64,000 nucleotides of DNA from Myroides sp. 1354 (GTDB taxonomy: Bacteria; Bacteroidota; Bacteroidia; Flavobacteriales; Flavobacteriaceae). The stretch spans positions 1 through 64,000 of the forward strand of contig NZ_JACAGN010000007.1 of NCBI RefSeq assembly GCF_030324495.1, in the 5' to 3' direction. The notes beneath the pieces were generated by a model that ran no database searches, was not told the DNA's origin, and worked only from the letters and a program-made list of their open reading frames with translations. The translations under genes were made by a program, and so were the position numbers. Position 1 is the first letter of the stretch; the number at the start of each line of letters is the position of its first letter. Below, in pieces: positions 26,101 through 33,797 of this stretch.

Positions 26101-28009
26101 TAGCATTGGCCCAGGTAACTACACGTACACACTTACACTAAGTTCACCTGGGAAACCTAATTGCTCTGTTTCTGTACCTGTGACTATTGGCGCTGTACCT
26201 AATCCTAATTTTACACTTTCACCGCTTAACTACTGTGCTGATGATAAAATCCTATTAAATCTCGCCAACTATAATCCAGAATATCGATATGAGTGGTTTT
26301 TTAATGGTACAAGTTTTACGGCATCAAGCGCACAAACGCCAATTAATATTGCATCAGCAGGAACTTATCCAATACAGTTAAAGATTACGACGCCTTATGG
26401 TTGTAGCTATACTTCAACGAATAACATCCAAGTGCGAATAAATCAGGCAAACTTCAATATAGGAACGATTAACCCTACTCCAGCTGAATTTTGTGCGAAT
26501 ACTCCTACGCCTCTGAGTTTTACAGTAACATCCCCTACGTCATCTACACTGAGTAATATCATCTGGATGCGTGATAATGAAGAGGCCGGAACAGGATTAA
26601 CCTTTCAACCCATACGAAGTGGTAACTATTGGCCTATATTAATTGACCAAAATGGATGTAAGAGTTCAATAATGGTTTCTAAACCCAAACATTATACGCT
26701 ACGTCAACCGCCATTTGCGAGTATCGAAGGTAATACAAACCTCTGTTTCAGAGAAAATACGGTATTAACAGGGATTACAACAGATGCAAATGTTGAATTC
26801 CGTTGGACAGGACCGAATATTCCAACTGCCTTAGGCAACTGGTCTACTAGTACAGCCAATAAAACACTACCGCTGAATGGGCTTGCACAAGGAACCTATG
26901 AATATTTCTTCCACACTCGTATAACTAATGATGCTTCTTGTAGCAATAGCTTCAAAGCAATTGTTCAGGTACATCCTGCAGTTACAAGACCAACTGTTTC
27001 TGCTACCGTAATCAATTGTAATCCTTATACCATACGCTTAACAGCTACTGGACCGAGTACAGGAACTTATAATTGGAGTAATGGTATGTCAGGACAAAGT
27101 ATTGAAGTACATCATGGTGGTGCTTATACAGTAACTTATACTGCAACTACAGGTTGTAGTGAAATAGGTAGTATTCAAGCTCCTCATAATCCAGAGCGTT
27201 CGTTGTGGATTGTTCCGCAAGGTTGTTACACCGTATGTAATACATATCTACTAGGACCATTAGGACGATACGAAAATTATCAATGGAAACGATCAAATTC
27301 AGTTACACTATCAGGAAATAATAGTATTATTCCAAATCAACTACTCAATGGAGGTGGTATATACTCCCTAAGTGTAACTCAAAACGGATGTACATTTGTA
27401 AGTAATAAACCGAATATTACCATCAATTCTACTAACTGTTCACAGAAAGATTGTTCCTTCAAAATAATCTTTACCTTAATCAATAGGATTCAAGGTGGAC
27501 TCCGATATAAAGTGGACATTACGAATCCTACAGGTACACAACTAATTTATTTAAGTAGTTTAAATGGCTATGGTAATTTTTCTCCTGCAGTACATACAAT
27601 TACAAATGGAACAAACACATTTATTGTTGATTTCTATGTCAATTCTACCTATTCATCAGGTGTAATTGATCAATTTGTTGCTACGGGAGATTTTTGTGCA
27701 AACAAAGTATCTATAAGGTTAGATGGTGCCATCATGAACCTAAATGGATTAGAGATTCCATCTCTAGCGCTTTCTCCAAATCCTACAGCAGATATTACTT
27801 ATGCTACTTACAATATCGGTACTTCAAATGAAAATGCACAATATTTAGTTGTTTATGATCTTTTAGGTGTACAGCGCTACAAACAAAAAATTAGTGAACG
27901 AAAAGCTGAAGTTGTACTTGATATGAACCATTTAGGAAAAGGTACGTATTTAATCAGTTTAGAAGCTGATGGGAAGCGAATCGCAACAGAAAAATTAATT
28001 AAAAAATAA
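23132..28009 (+). CDS. giant secreted PKD/Ig-like protein with type IX type A sorting domain
   Basis: 1625 residues. Signal peptide about 1-29 (cleavage after SLGIKAQ). A clear PKD domain lies at about 145-235 (YFWDFGDGTSSNASEP, then IVTLTVTN). About ten further PKD-like or Ig-like modules follow, each starting with a Cys-containing beta strand, for example IKGPKKVCFNTPYTYKI and IIGPGIICQSGQGLF. The C-terminal about 80 residues are a type A sorting domain (LSPNPTADITYATYNI, ending LISLEADGKRIATEKLIKK), so the protein is exported by the type IX system and the tail removed on the surface. Many paired cysteines suggest disulfides. It stands alone with a strong terminator behind it. Probably an adhesin or matrix protein; no enzyme domain is seen. 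Confidence 0.9.
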   Translation: MTNTTNRISIRGFWLILLVSLWSLGIKAQLGMNPVLTWDKEVGCIIITNTKEDSSNYSLYEQIRLGFCLRVCENSTVTYNFRANNLRQVTWQVSGGTISTSSNNQAIVNWNTTRNGSLTLIVTYTNNTSETLTLCVEKIKSPSAKFQIAGIDPEQAKFCLNTPVNFDNTSSTNGGTDIINYFWDFGDGTSSNASEPIHIYRQTGNYIVTLTVTNSCNCSSTYKKEIYIYDSEPFEISCPSVVCDKSIATYTVNDNCANGEWKVKGGTILNIVGNSINVRWDQVDLIEGFGYVAYQSKCTCPVWSTVKVPVILATSKIIGPGIICQSGQGLFTLPQWPTTEFEWMINDNPNHPFLVRTDQRNEIIINGTTPGTYTLKARYRNTLIDNGNCRGEATTVFKIEARPTITSNTGNTICPSTTKNFSISNNTSVQWTVTLNGTSVYTATGSTMQYNFPNSGTHLVTANYNGCVTEPLLTEVIKTGVINGEIKGPKKVCFNTPYTYKITENDPGYIYVWNITNGSIIGTNSGLQVDVKFTAPGTISVVKKKVVNGVTCSTPPISLAVEQAILNPVITTQNNLTAFCPSTSATFSLNLGDVDPDYIEWSILSSTGSTNFGNITDGKNAKIATVSFNNVIGSNSETGVLKATVTKCGTTITKTYPITIIKIPTLSVAPIAPICADTSFFDVVLTTNPMASGIVKIDYNGEFPIVSMPFTSGTPLTIANRFRNNTNSNISKSITFHYEVCGIKVQTTLNVTILPPMKITVGPHYKFLLCSDNYTPFTLYASVPTGIVNVTYLWYKNGISTGVTTSTYTISGTNPTGRYRVYVTDSTNGCTSKSPEVEVLSDCSVAPECTISPFPNINLDAAWTKCEEFEANVTFNRPPDRISWKGSQHLTLITPNPENASSVNYTTDVVGGHRISVVLRYGNCTISKQIEIIKDYQAKMKTRVTCNSDGTYKIELLNNSDLAYAGLPITYTYTGPGITGPTSGQNHTINSIGPGNYTYTLTLSSPGKPNCSVSVPVTIGAVPNPNFTLSPLNYCADDKILLNLANYNPEYRYEWFFNGTSFTASSAQTPINIASAGTYPIQLKITTPYGCSYTSTNNIQVRINQANFNIGTINPTPAEFCANTPTPLSFTVTSPTSSTLSNIIWMRDNEEAGTGLTFQPIRSGNYWPILIDQNGCKSSIMVSKPKHYTLRQPPFASIEGNTNLCFRENTVLTGITTDANVEFRWTGPNIPTALGNWSTSTANKTLPLNGLAQGTYEYFFHTRITNDASCSNSFKAIVQVHPAVTRPTVSATVINCNPYTIRLTATGPSTGTYNWSNGMSGQSIEVHHGGAYTVTYTATTGCSEIGSIQAPHNPERSLWIVPQGCYTVCNTYLLGPLGRYENYQWKRSNSVTLSGNNSIIPNQLLNGGGIYSLSVTQNGCTFVSNKPNITINSTNCSQKDCSFKIIFTLINRIQGGLRYKVDITNPTGTQLIYLSSLNGYGNFSPAVHTITNGTNTFIVDFYVNSTYSSGVIDQFVATGDFCANKVSIRLDGAIMNLNGLEIPSLALSPNPTADITYATYNIGTSNENAQYLVVYDLLGVQRYKQKISERKAEVVLDMNHLGKGTYLISLEADGKRIATEKLIKK

Positions 28010-28022
28010 ATAAAATAGAAAA

Positions 28023-28060
28023 AAGGGGGCTGTCTTCAAAAGACAGCCCCCTTCTTTTTC
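28023..28060 (+). terminator. strong intrinsic terminator of the giant PKD gene
   Basis: A 14-bp stem with GGGGGCTGTCTT / AAGACAGCCCCC, 3-nt loop, then a T-rich tract, 14 bp past the stop codon. Confidence 0.93.
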
Positions 28061-28107
28061 ATTGGTGCATTTTAATTTCTCTCTTGTCTAATTTAAATCA
28101 CCCACAA

Positions 28108-28146
28108 CAAAAAGGGACTTAAACCTTTCCGTTTAAATCCCCTTTT
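28108..28146 (-). terminator. imperfect terminator hairpin after ettA
   Basis: On the minus strand AAAGGGGATTTAAAC pairs with GTTTAAGTCCCTTT (one mismatch and a bulge) and is followed by TTTTT. It lies 35 bp past the ettA stop. Confidence 0.65.
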
Positions 28147-28180
28147 ATCTTGTTCAATCCAATAGGTCTTAAAACTCCTA

Positions 28181-29869
28181 TTATCGTACTAATTTCTTGT
28201 ATTTCAAACGCGTTGGCGCAACATCCCCTAAGCGTTTTTTGCGGTTTTCTTCATATTCAGAGAAAGATCCCTCGAAGAAGTACACTTGAGAATCTCCTTC
28301 AAAAGCAAGGATATGCGTACAAATACGGTCTAAGAACCAACGGTCGTGGGAAATCACTACTGCACATCCTGCAAAGTTATCCAACCCTTCTTCTAACGCA
28401 CGTAGTGTATTTACGTCCAAGTCGTTCGTAGGCTCATCCAGTAACAAAACGTTTCCTTCTTCTTTTAACGTCATGGCTAAGTGCAAGCGGTTGCGCTCTC
28501 CTCCTGATAACGTTGCTACCTTTTTATTTTGATCCGATCCACCAAAGTTAAAACGACTTAAATACGCTCTTGAATTTACTTGGCGACCTCCCATCATAAT
28601 TAATTCTTGACCATCACAGAAGTTTTCCCAAATTGATTTTTCAGGATCTATATTCGAGTGTGATTGATCGACATAAGCGATTTTTACGGTATCCCCGATA
28701 GAAAATGTACCTGCATCTGGTGTTTGTTCTCCCATAATCATACGGAAAATTGTCGATTTACCAGCACCATTTGGTCCAATAATACCTACAATCCCCGCTT
28801 GAGGTAACGTAAAGTTTAAGTTATCGTACAACAACTTATCTCCAAAAGCTTTGGCTACTCCTTGAGCTTCGATCACATTCGTTCCTAATCGAGGTCCATT
28901 TGGAATGTAGATTTCCAATTTCTCTTCCAATTGTTTTTGATCCTCATTCAACAATTTATCGTAATTCTGTAACCTCGCTTTTTGTTTGGTTTGACGACCT
29001 TTAGCTCCTTGGCGAACCCAATCTAACTCGCGCTCTAACGTCTTACGGCGTTTCGATGCTGTTTTTTCTTCTTGTTCTAAGCGTTTTGCTTTTTGATCTA
29101 ACCAAGAAGAATAGTTTCCTTTCCATGGAATTCCCTCTCCTCTATCCAACTCTAAAATCCAGCCTGCAACATTATCCAAGAAATAACGGTCGTGCGTTAC
29201 AGCGATAACCGTTCCTGCATACTGTTGTAAGTGCTGTTCTAACCAATGTACAGATTCCGCATCCAAGTGGTTGGTAGGCTCATCCAATAACAATACATCT
29301 GGGTTTTGTAACAACAGACGACATAAAGCCACACGACGACGCTCTCCTCCTGATAACACTTTAATCGGCGTATCTGGGTCTGGTGTGCGTAAAGCATCCA
29401 TTGCAATTTCTAATTTTGTATCCAACTCCCATCCGCCAACTGCATCAATCTTATCTTGTAGTATTGCTTGTTTATCCATCAGTTTCTGCATCTTATCTGC
29501 ATCTTCATATACTTCTGGTAAACCAAACATATCGTTAATCGCATTGAACTCATCCAAGATAGCCACTATCTCTGCAGCACCTTCTCTTACAATTTCGATT
29601 ACTGTTTTCTCTTCATCTAATTCTGGTTCTTGCTCTAAATACCCCACAGTATACCCTGGCGCAAATACAACATCCCCTTGGTAATTCTTGTCAACACCAG
29701 CAATAATCTTCAATAACGAAGACTTACCTGAACCGTTAAGACCCAAAATACCAATCTTAGCCCCATAAAAGAAGCTCAAATAAATGTCTTTTAAAACTGT
29801 TTTGTTTGTTGATGAGTACGTTTTACTCACCTTCGACATGGAAAAAATTACCTTTTTATCGTCTGACAT
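28181..29869 (-). CDS. ettA: energy-dependent translational throttle protein EttA (ABC-F)
   Basis: 562 residues, the usual EttA size, with two ABC domains and no membrane segments. First domain: Walker A GLNGSGKSS, signature LSGGERRRVALCRLLL. The inter-domain linker WLDQKAKRLEQEEKTASKRR with KGRQTKQKARLQ is the arm/P-site-tRNA interaction motif typical of EttA. Second domain: Walker A GPNGAGKST, signature LSGGERNRLHLA. ABC-F proteins bind the ribosomal E site; EttA gates the first elongation step according to the ATP/ADP ratio. A TATTTTTG promoter element lies at 29949-29956. It is not a resistance ABC-F by its linker. Confidence 0.95.
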   Translation of the reverse strand: MSDDKKVIFSMSKVSKTYSSTNKTVLKDIYLSFFYGAKIGILGLNGSGKSSLLKIIAGVDKNYQGDVVFAPGYTVGYLEQEPELDEEKTVIEIVREGAAEIVAILDEFNAINDMFGLPEVYEDADKMQKLMDKQAILQDKIDAVGGWELDTKLEIAMDALRTPDPDTPIKVLSGGERRRVALCRLLLQNPDVLLLDEPTNHLDAESVHWLEQHLQQYAGTVIAVTHDRYFLDNVAGWILELDRGEGIPWKGNYSSWLDQKAKRLEQEEKTASKRRKTLERELDWVRQGAKGRQTKQKARLQNYDKLLNEDQKQLEEKLEIYIPNGPRLGTNVIEAQGVAKAFGDKLLYDNLNFTLPQAGIVGIIGPNGAGKSTIFRMIMGEQTPDAGTFSIGDTVKIAYVDQSHSNIDPEKSIWENFCDGQELIMMGGRQVNSRAYLSRFNFGGSDQNKKVATLSGGERNRLHLAMTLKEEGNVLLLDEPTNDLDVNTLRALEEGLDNFAGCAVVISHDRWFLDRICTHILAFEGDSQVYFFEGSFSEYEENRKKRLGDVAPTRLKYKKLVR

Positions 29870-29907
29870 AAAGTAAAAAATTGATTGAAAATGATGTGAT
29901 GAATTAC

Positions 29908-29950
29908 TTCTCGCTCACCCTGAGCGACAAGAGAATCATCGAATACCCCA
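29908..29950. repeat. degenerate dispersed repeat with hairpin
   Basis: TCGCTCA CCC TGAGCGA (29911-29927) is a perfect 7-bp hairpin, followed by GAGAATCATCGAATACCCC. The hairpin resembles the common bacterial repeat CCCTGAGCGAAGTCGAAG, and the second part recurs as GGAGATTCATCGAATACCC at about 50797-50815 in this window. It looks like a decayed copy of a dispersed intergenic element. Confidence 0.5.
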
Positions 29951-29956
29951 AAAATA
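29949..29956 (-). promoter_or_regulatory. -7 promoter element TATTTTTG of ettA
   Basis: Exact TAnnTTTG on the minus strand, about 80 bp upstream of the ettA start; it touches the degenerate repeat, so the repeat lies in the transcribed leader. Confidence 0.55.
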
Positions 29957-30192
29957 CACATTATTACGGAGATAAGAAATAATTTTCAATCGGACGAAAA
30001 AGAATCTTCTCCTCTTACTCCAATATGGAACAACAAACACCTCCCTCCCTTTTTCTGTCCTTTTATTTAGACACTATAAGGGTTCATATTCATTACTACA
30101 TTCCAAAAAACACAACAAAAGATTGATTTACAACACAATATATCGTTTTTTATTTTTTATTAATATTTAATCTAAATAAGAATAAGTTACAG

Positions 30193-30200
30193 TACATTTG
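30193..30200 (+). promoter_or_regulatory. -7 promoter element TACATTTG
   Basis: Exact TAnnTTTG match 22 bp before the ATG of the lipoprotein gene at 30223. Confidence 0.62.
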
Positions 30201-30222
30201 CGCTATCAATAAATAATCAATT

Positions 30223-31425
30223 ATGTTTACCAAAAAAATTATCCCTTTTACAGTACTTGTCCTACTCAGTCTTTTTGTTTTCAGCTGCAGCAGTGACGAT
30301 GCTTCTTCTACTGAAGAATTAACATTAACCTTACAAGCCAATTCACAACACCTTTTAGTAGGAGAGGAAGTCTCTTTCACTGTTTCTGACAACAACGGAA
30401 AAACGGTTACTGACGCAACTATTTTAGTTGATAATAAAGCAATCGTTGGATATACTTATAAGACTACAATTTCAGGTATCTACCAAGTAGTCGCAACCAA
30501 ACCCAATTATCAAAATAGCAAAACGATACAATTGACAGTTGCCGAAGAAACACTGACTGTCAAAGCAAACAAGGAAATTGCGAAACCCGATGATATTATC
30601 ACTTTCAGTGCAATCAACAATGAACAAAAAGATCTTACTTCAAAAGTAATCTTCTTTGTCAATGCGAAACCGATTGAGGGGAACACCTACCAAGTAAAAG
30701 AAACTGATGGGACACATTTACTGGTATACGCACAAAAAAACACCATCAAATCAAACGAACTCGCTATTCAAATCGAGAAAGAGCAACCTAAAATAGAACA
30801 AATCATACGTGGAAAGTGGAAATTAGAAAATGCTGCTTCACACGAAATCATTTACAATTTCTATGAAGACGATACTTTTAACTTCGTTTATTTTGGTACG
30901 TTAATGCAAGGAGAGTACCGCATCATTGGCGATAAGATTCACATGGATGTTATCTCGTCTGGATTTAAAATGACAGACTACTCCATTATGACAATTAAAA
31001 AACATATTTCACAAAATGAACTAGATGTCAATTTAATTGTTTCCGGAGTTCATGAACAAGGGCAAAATGGACGTTTAATTCGCCTAAAAGAAGACCTTAC
31101 TTTAGACCTACAAAAACTTGTTGGAACTTGGAAAGCAGAAGCAAATGGACAAAAATTATTTACTATTACCTTCAATGACAACGGCAGTTGCAGCGTAATC
31201 CAGGCAGAAAATACCACTGGCATTCCCAATATGGAGACCGTACAATACATGAGTAAATACGAAAAGTACTCAGCCAATACCGTAATTTTAGAAAATCGAA
31301 ATGGTGCTTATACCTATTATTTGACTGTTGAAGACTTTATCAACGCCAATGAAATTCAAGCTACCTTATTTGAATATGTATTATTTCCTCAAAAGTCAAC
31401 AGCATTAATCTTAAAGAAAATGTAA
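30223..31425 (+). CDS. lipoprotein with Ig-like and lipocalin-like repeats
   Basis: 400 residues. Lipoprotein signal MFTKKIIPFTVLVLLSLFVF with the lipidated cysteine in FSCSSDDASS (Cys22), an acidic SSDD pattern that in Bacteroidota often directs lipoproteins to the cell surface. Two Ig-like modules follow (about 34-105 and 107-183; LLVGEEVSFTVSDNNGK and AKPDDIITFSAINNEQK). Two lipocalin-like modules come next (about 190-280, IIRGKWKLENAASHEIIYNF; about 287-395, LVGTWKAEANGQKLFTITF). The repeated pairs suggest internal duplication. Ligand binding on the cell surface is inferred; no catalytic residues are seen. Confidence 0.82.
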   Translation: MFTKKIIPFTVLVLLSLFVFSCSSDDASSTEELTLTLQANSQHLLVGEEVSFTVSDNNGKTVTDATILVDNKAIVGYTYKTTISGIYQVVATKPNYQNSKTIQLTVAEETLTVKANKEIAKPDDIITFSAINNEQKDLTSKVIFFVNAKPIEGNTYQVKETDGTHLLVYAQKNTIKSNELAIQIEKEQPKIEQIIRGKWKLENAASHEIIYNFYEDDTFNFVYFGTLMQGEYRIIGDKIHMDVISSGFKMTDYSIMTIKKHISQNELDVNLIVSGVHEQGQNGRLIRLKEDLTLDLQKLVGTWKAEANGQKLFTITFNDNGSCSVIQAENTTGIPNMETVQYMSKYEKYSANTVILENRNGAYTYYLTVEDFINANEIQATLFEYVLFPQKSTALILKKM

Positions 31426-31445
31426 GTTGATCCTAATCTATATTG

Positions 31446-31479
31446 AAAAAGAAGCTACTCGTTAGCTTCTTTTTTTTTG
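31446..31479. terminator. bidirectional terminator between convergent genes
   Basis: Stem AAAAAGAAGCTA / TAGCTTCTTTTT with a CTCGT loop and a long T-run. Confidence 0.9.
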
Positions 31480-31497
31480 CAGATGTCAAACGCAATT

Positions 31498-31989
31498 CTA
31501 ATTAAACACGAACCACACCGATACAGTACAGAAAAAAATAAAGGCAGTAAACATGACAAAGTTTTGATAGCGATTGACTGTCATCGGTTCATTTCCCCAC
31601 AAATTAAAAAGGCTAATTCCACAAGAAATAGCTAAAAACACGAGCCAAAAAAGCGTAAAACCATTAAAACCAGAGGATAGTAAGGGAGTATAATCTCTTG
31701 TTGATGTTTTAACATCAATAATTTGCTTGAACAATAAGGTGCGTTCCAACGTTATAGCATCTCCTCTAATGTAATCTTTATCTAAGGTAAACGATGTTCC
31801 TTGATTTGTTCGATAGCGGTAACCAACTACCTCTTTCATACTTCCTTGGGTGACTAATTCAGCGTATTCGATTGTTTCTACAGATTTTTCATAGGGCAAA
31901 AACACCAAATCCGTAACAATTAAAACACTAAAAAACAGAATGGCAATCATTCCCCAAATCGTAAATTGTCTATTTCGGATATTAAACAT
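31498..31989 (-). CDS. hypothetical membrane protein (three helices)
   Basis: 163 residues: one helix at about 12-30, an extracytoplasmic beta-rich loop (about 33-95, containing GYRYRTNQGTSFTLDKD), and two more helices (about 108-128 and 141-161). I do not recognise the family. The frame is flanked by a terminator on its 3' side; no exact promoter element was found on the 5' side. Probably a real single-gene unit. Confidence 0.65.
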   Translation of the reverse strand: MFNIRNRQFTIWGMIAILFFSVLIVTDLVFLPYEKSVETIEYAELVTQGSMKEVVGYRYRTNQGTSFTLDKDYIRGDAITLERTLLFKQIIDVKTSTRDYTPLLSSGFNGFTLFWLVFLAISCGISLFNLWGNEPMTVNRYQNFVMFTAFIFFCTVSVWFVFN

Positions 31990-32152
31990 ACTTATTCATT
32001 ACTAGGACAATACGCTATTTACAACCCTTGATGTTCTTAAAAACAGTTAAACCAAATACACTTAAAACAGTCGAAGGACATTAATGTGTTAAAGTTTTTA
32101 AAAATAACAATTAATCATTCAAAAACACCTAAAATAATCAAATATTTTTTCC

Positions 32153-32160
32153 TATATTTA
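32153..32160 (+). promoter_or_regulatory. possible -7 element TATATTTA
   Basis: One base away from TAnnTTTG, 24 bp before the small acidic gene. The surrounding TTCCTATATTTAAAGTAAT resembles TTCCTCTATTTAAAGTAAT upstream of the gene at 36349. Confidence 0.4.
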
Positions 32161-32184
32161 AAGTAATAAAAACACAGAAATTGT

Positions 32185-32373
32185 ATGGAAAGATTTTTTA
32201 GAACGATCCGTTTTAAAGACCTACAAGAACAGGATGTTGAAACAAACCAATCTGTAGGCGAAAACTTAAACTATCCACTAGGTGAGGCTAATATGCCAGC
32301 TGGACTGTACGTAGATTTAGAAGAGGAAGAAATAGATTATTACGATGAGTACGAAGAACACCTTGGAATTTAA
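32185..32373 (+). CDS. small acidic protein
   Basis: 62 residues. The N-terminal part is basic and amphipathic (MERFFRTIRFKDLQ), the C-terminal part very acidic (LEEEEIDYYDEYEEHLG). No membrane segment, signal or cysteine. I do not recognise it. The case for a gene is a near-promoter element 24 bp upstream and a matching 15-nt hairpin terminator starting 10 bp after the stop, which together outline a short transcript. The acidic tail could suit binding to a basic partner, but that is speculation. Confidence 0.6.
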   Translation: MERFFRTIRFKDLQEQDVETNQSVGENLNYPLGEANMPAGLYVDLEEEEIDYYDEYEEHLGI

Positions 32374-32382
32374 GCAAATAGG

Positions 32383-32439
32383 ATCTTGTAACTGATTATT
32401 CGTTTTCACAGAAAGCAACAATCAATTACAAGATTTTTT
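32383..32439 (+). terminator. terminator of the small acidic gene
   Basis: ATCTTGTAACTGATT (32383-32397) pairs with AATCAATTACAAGAT (32420-32434) with one mismatch; a run of T follows. Confidence 0.75.
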
Positions 32440-32541
32440 ATTTTCAGCTGTTTTCTTACTTAAATTAAGTAACTCAGATTTGCCAATTTTTGTAGCGAAT
32501 TTCTATCTTGATTTCGCTTTTTTCAAATCGATCTAACGATT

Positions 32542-32730
32542 TTATACCCGTCCTTTTAAGGCATTAAATACCCAGGCAATAGCCAAGAACCCAACGCCTA
32601 CTGCTGCGAATCCCCATCCTGCTATTTCGTAGTATTTCAATGTTCCCAACGCAATTAACACAATCCCCATTACAATCATAATCAAGGTTGCGTACCCTAA
32701 TATTTTATTCTTATTTAAATTATTTGCCAT
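32542..32730 (-). CDS. small two-helix membrane protein (CAL67264-like family)
   Basis: 62 residues with two membrane helices (about 10-29 and 35-56) and the segment WGFAAVGVGFLAIAWVFNA, which I recall as typical of a small flavobacterial membrane protein family found beside holA. It starts 10 bp after the holA stop on the same strand, so it is probably co-transcribed with holA. Function unknown; the family name is from memory and less certain than the gene itself. Confidence 0.7.
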   Translation of the reverse strand: MANNLNKNKILGYATLIMIVMGIVLIALGTLKYYEIAGWGFAAVGVGFLAIAWVFNALKGRV

Positions 32731-32740
32731 TTCCTTTGTT

Positions 32741-33745
32741 TTAATTAAAGATTTTCATCAACATTTCTTTCAACAAATCACCTTGTGGTAATTGAGCTGC
32801 TCCTACTCCTTTTCCTTTTAAGTCCACTTCTTTCAAGTGAGCAATAATTTGACTTACTCGCTTCATTGGATACGTTCTAAACCCCACTTCATAGTCTTTT
32901 ATTGCGTATTGAACTACTTTTAAATGCTTCATTGCATTTTGTGGCGATTTATCTTGAAGTCCATGATACAAAAGCAATTTAGAAAAATAAGCATACACAA
33001 TACCAATAGTAACTACAAAAGGATTGTTTTTGGGATTTTGTGCAAAATGACTCGCTATTTTATAGGCTTGCAATTGGTTTCGATCAACAATAGCCTTCAT
33101 TAATTCAAAGTTATTGTAATCTTTACTGATGCCTATATTCTTTTCAATAACCTCTGCCGTAATAGGTTGCCCTTTGGGTAAAACAAGGGTCAATTTGTCT
33201 AATTCTTTGACGATTTTAGATAAATCATTCCCTAAAAACTCAATCAACATAGCCGCTGATTTTGGATCAATACTATACCCGCGTTTGCCAACAGTTTGCT
33301 GCAGCCATCCTTCCAGTTTATAGTCTTTTAGACGGTTACTTTCGAAGAGCACGGCATGTTTTTGCAAGCTCTTATATAACTTTTTGCGTTTGTCAATGGT
33401 TTTGTATTTATAACAAAAAACCAAAACCGTCGAAGGTTGAGGCTGATTAACATAATCGTCCAACTGCTCAATTGTCTTTGCTAAATCTTGGGCTTCTTTT
33501 ACAATAATCACTTGTTTATCAGCCATCAAAGGAAAGCGTTTAGCATTCGATACGATATCTTGAATGGTAACATCTCGGCCGTAAAGTATCATCTGATTAA
33601 ATCCCTTTTCCTCTTCAGTCAATACGTTATTTTCGATATAATCCGCAACATTATCAATGTAATAAGGCTCATCCCCCATCAAAAAATAAACGGGTGCAAT
33701 GGTCTTATTTTTAATATTCTTTACGATTTCTTTGAGTTGTTCCAA
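32741..33745 (-). CDS. holA: DNA polymerase III delta subunit (HolA)
   Basis: 334 residues, normal for HolA. Starts with EIVKNIKNKTIAPVYFLMGD followed by EPYYID, the family N-terminus; the central part has the AAA+-like fold without a functional Walker A; the C-terminal domain includes FELMKAIVDRNQ. The delta subunit opens the beta clamp (dnaN is also in this window at 42112-43230). The codon at 33745 is TTG and an in-frame stop lies 15 bp upstream with no ATG before the conserved region, so translation most likely begins at this TTG. Confidence 0.93.
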   Translation of the reverse strand: MEQLKEIVKNIKNKTIAPVYFLMGDEPYYIDNVADYIENNVLTEEEKGFNQMILYGRDVTIQDIVSNAKRFPLMADKQVIIVKEAQDLAKTIEQLDDYVNQPQPSTVLVFCYKYKTIDKRKKLYKSLQKHAVLFESNRLKDYKLEGWLQQTVGKRGYSIDPKSAAMLIEFLGNDLSKIVKELDKLTLVLPKGQPITAEVIEKNIGISKDYNNFELMKAIVDRNQLQAYKIASHFAQNPKNNPFVVTIGIVYAYFSKLLLYHGLQDKSPQNAMKHLKVVQYAIKDYEVGFRTYPMKRVSQIIAHLKEVDLKGKGVGAAQLPQGDLLKEMLMKIFN

Positions 33746-33785
33746 AATATAATTTACTTAAAATTGTACTATTCGCTTAAACAAA

Positions 33786-33793
33786 TATCTTTG
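33786..33793 (+). promoter_or_regulatory. -7 promoter element TATCTTTG, leaderless arrangement
   Basis: Exact TAnnTTTG ending only 4 nt before the ATG at 33798. Usual start-site spacing would put transcription start at or within the first codon. Confidence 0.55.
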
Positions 33794-33797
33794 TAAA

